DNA of 41,540 nt, taken from NCBI GenBank assembly GCA_001013295.1, contig LAZY01000067.1, positions 1-41,540 of the forward strand, read 5' to 3'. Each line of letters opens with the position of its first letter. The stretch's first letter is position 1. The notes beneath the pieces were generated by a model, which saw nothing but the letters and a program-made list of their open reading frames with translations, ran no database searches and was not told the DNA's origin. Positions 41,494 through 41,540 of the stretch are shown piece by piece. This DNA comes from Chryseobacterium indologenes. GTDB lineage: Bacteria > Bacteroidota > Bacteroidia > Flavobacteriales > Weeksellaceae. Made by a program: the position numbers and the translations under genes.

Positions 41494-41540
41494 ACTGGCG
41501 GCGGCCTACTCTCCCGCGTTAGCAGTACCATCGGCGCTGG
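41494..41540 (-). rRNA. rrf: 5S ribosomal RNA, 3' end, partial
   Basis: The minus strand reads CCAGCGCCGATGGTACTGCT at the window edge and then GGGAGAGTAGGCCGCCGCCA, the conserved 3' end of bacterial 5S rRNA. The 5' part lies beyond the right edge. The terminator immediately downstream marks the end of an rRNA operon. Confidence 0.92.

Overview
The window looks like chromosomal DNA from a Chryseobacterium-like member of the Flavobacteriia (Bacteroidota). The signs are AT-rich sequence, two SusC/SusD pairs, proteins ending in type IX secretion (T9SS) sorting domains, a type B ribosomal protein L31, GIN-domain and DUF4252 proteins, and many promoters of the Bacteroidota type (-7 box TAnnTTTG, -33 TTG). 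The left edge is the 5' end of an IS3-type insertion sequence. The right edge is the 3' end of a 5S rRNA gene on the minus strand, so an rRNA operon lies beyond it.

Layout. 1-111: IS end. 160-5365: a secreted M43 metalloprotease, a DUF4407 membrane protein, a small unlisted Cys-rich double-glycine-leader peptide gene (3563-3739), a tail-collar protein and a T9SS cargo protein. 5517-12686, all minus strand: guaB, a five-gene ECF sigma / membrane protein / GIN-DUF4252 operon, a GlmU-like nucleotidyltransferase and rpmE2. 12871-17560, plus strand: a beta-helix lipoprotein, a MazG-like pyrophosphohydrolase, aroA and small exported proteins.

17669-35472 is rich in phosphoester chemistry: a PI-PLC-type lipoprotein, a phosphodiesterase-like/alkaline phosphatase fusion, a SusC/SusD pair, an SDR enzyme, an Omp85-type barrel, and a second SusC/SusD pair followed by a Tat-exported phosphocholine-type phospholipase C. 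Two of these transcription units have arrays of 11-bp direct repeats (NTTAA core) upstream that resemble PHO boxes. Together they look like a phospholipid or phosphodiester scavenging region.

35659-40962 is the most novel part. It is a five-gene cluster encoding a small all-beta exported protein, a PapD/DUF916-like periplasmic chaperone, a 907-residue outer-membrane protein laid out like an usher (Ig-like domains, barrel, C-terminal beta domains), and two more small exported proteins. One of these is clearly homologous to the first. Gene order, overlaps and an intercistronic hairpin parallel classical chaperone-usher fimbrial operons, but no protein looks like a known Fim/Pap component. I propose it is a chaperone-usher-like surface assembly system of Flavobacteriia. 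The last 530 bases before the rRNA operon are non-coding, with several palindromes.
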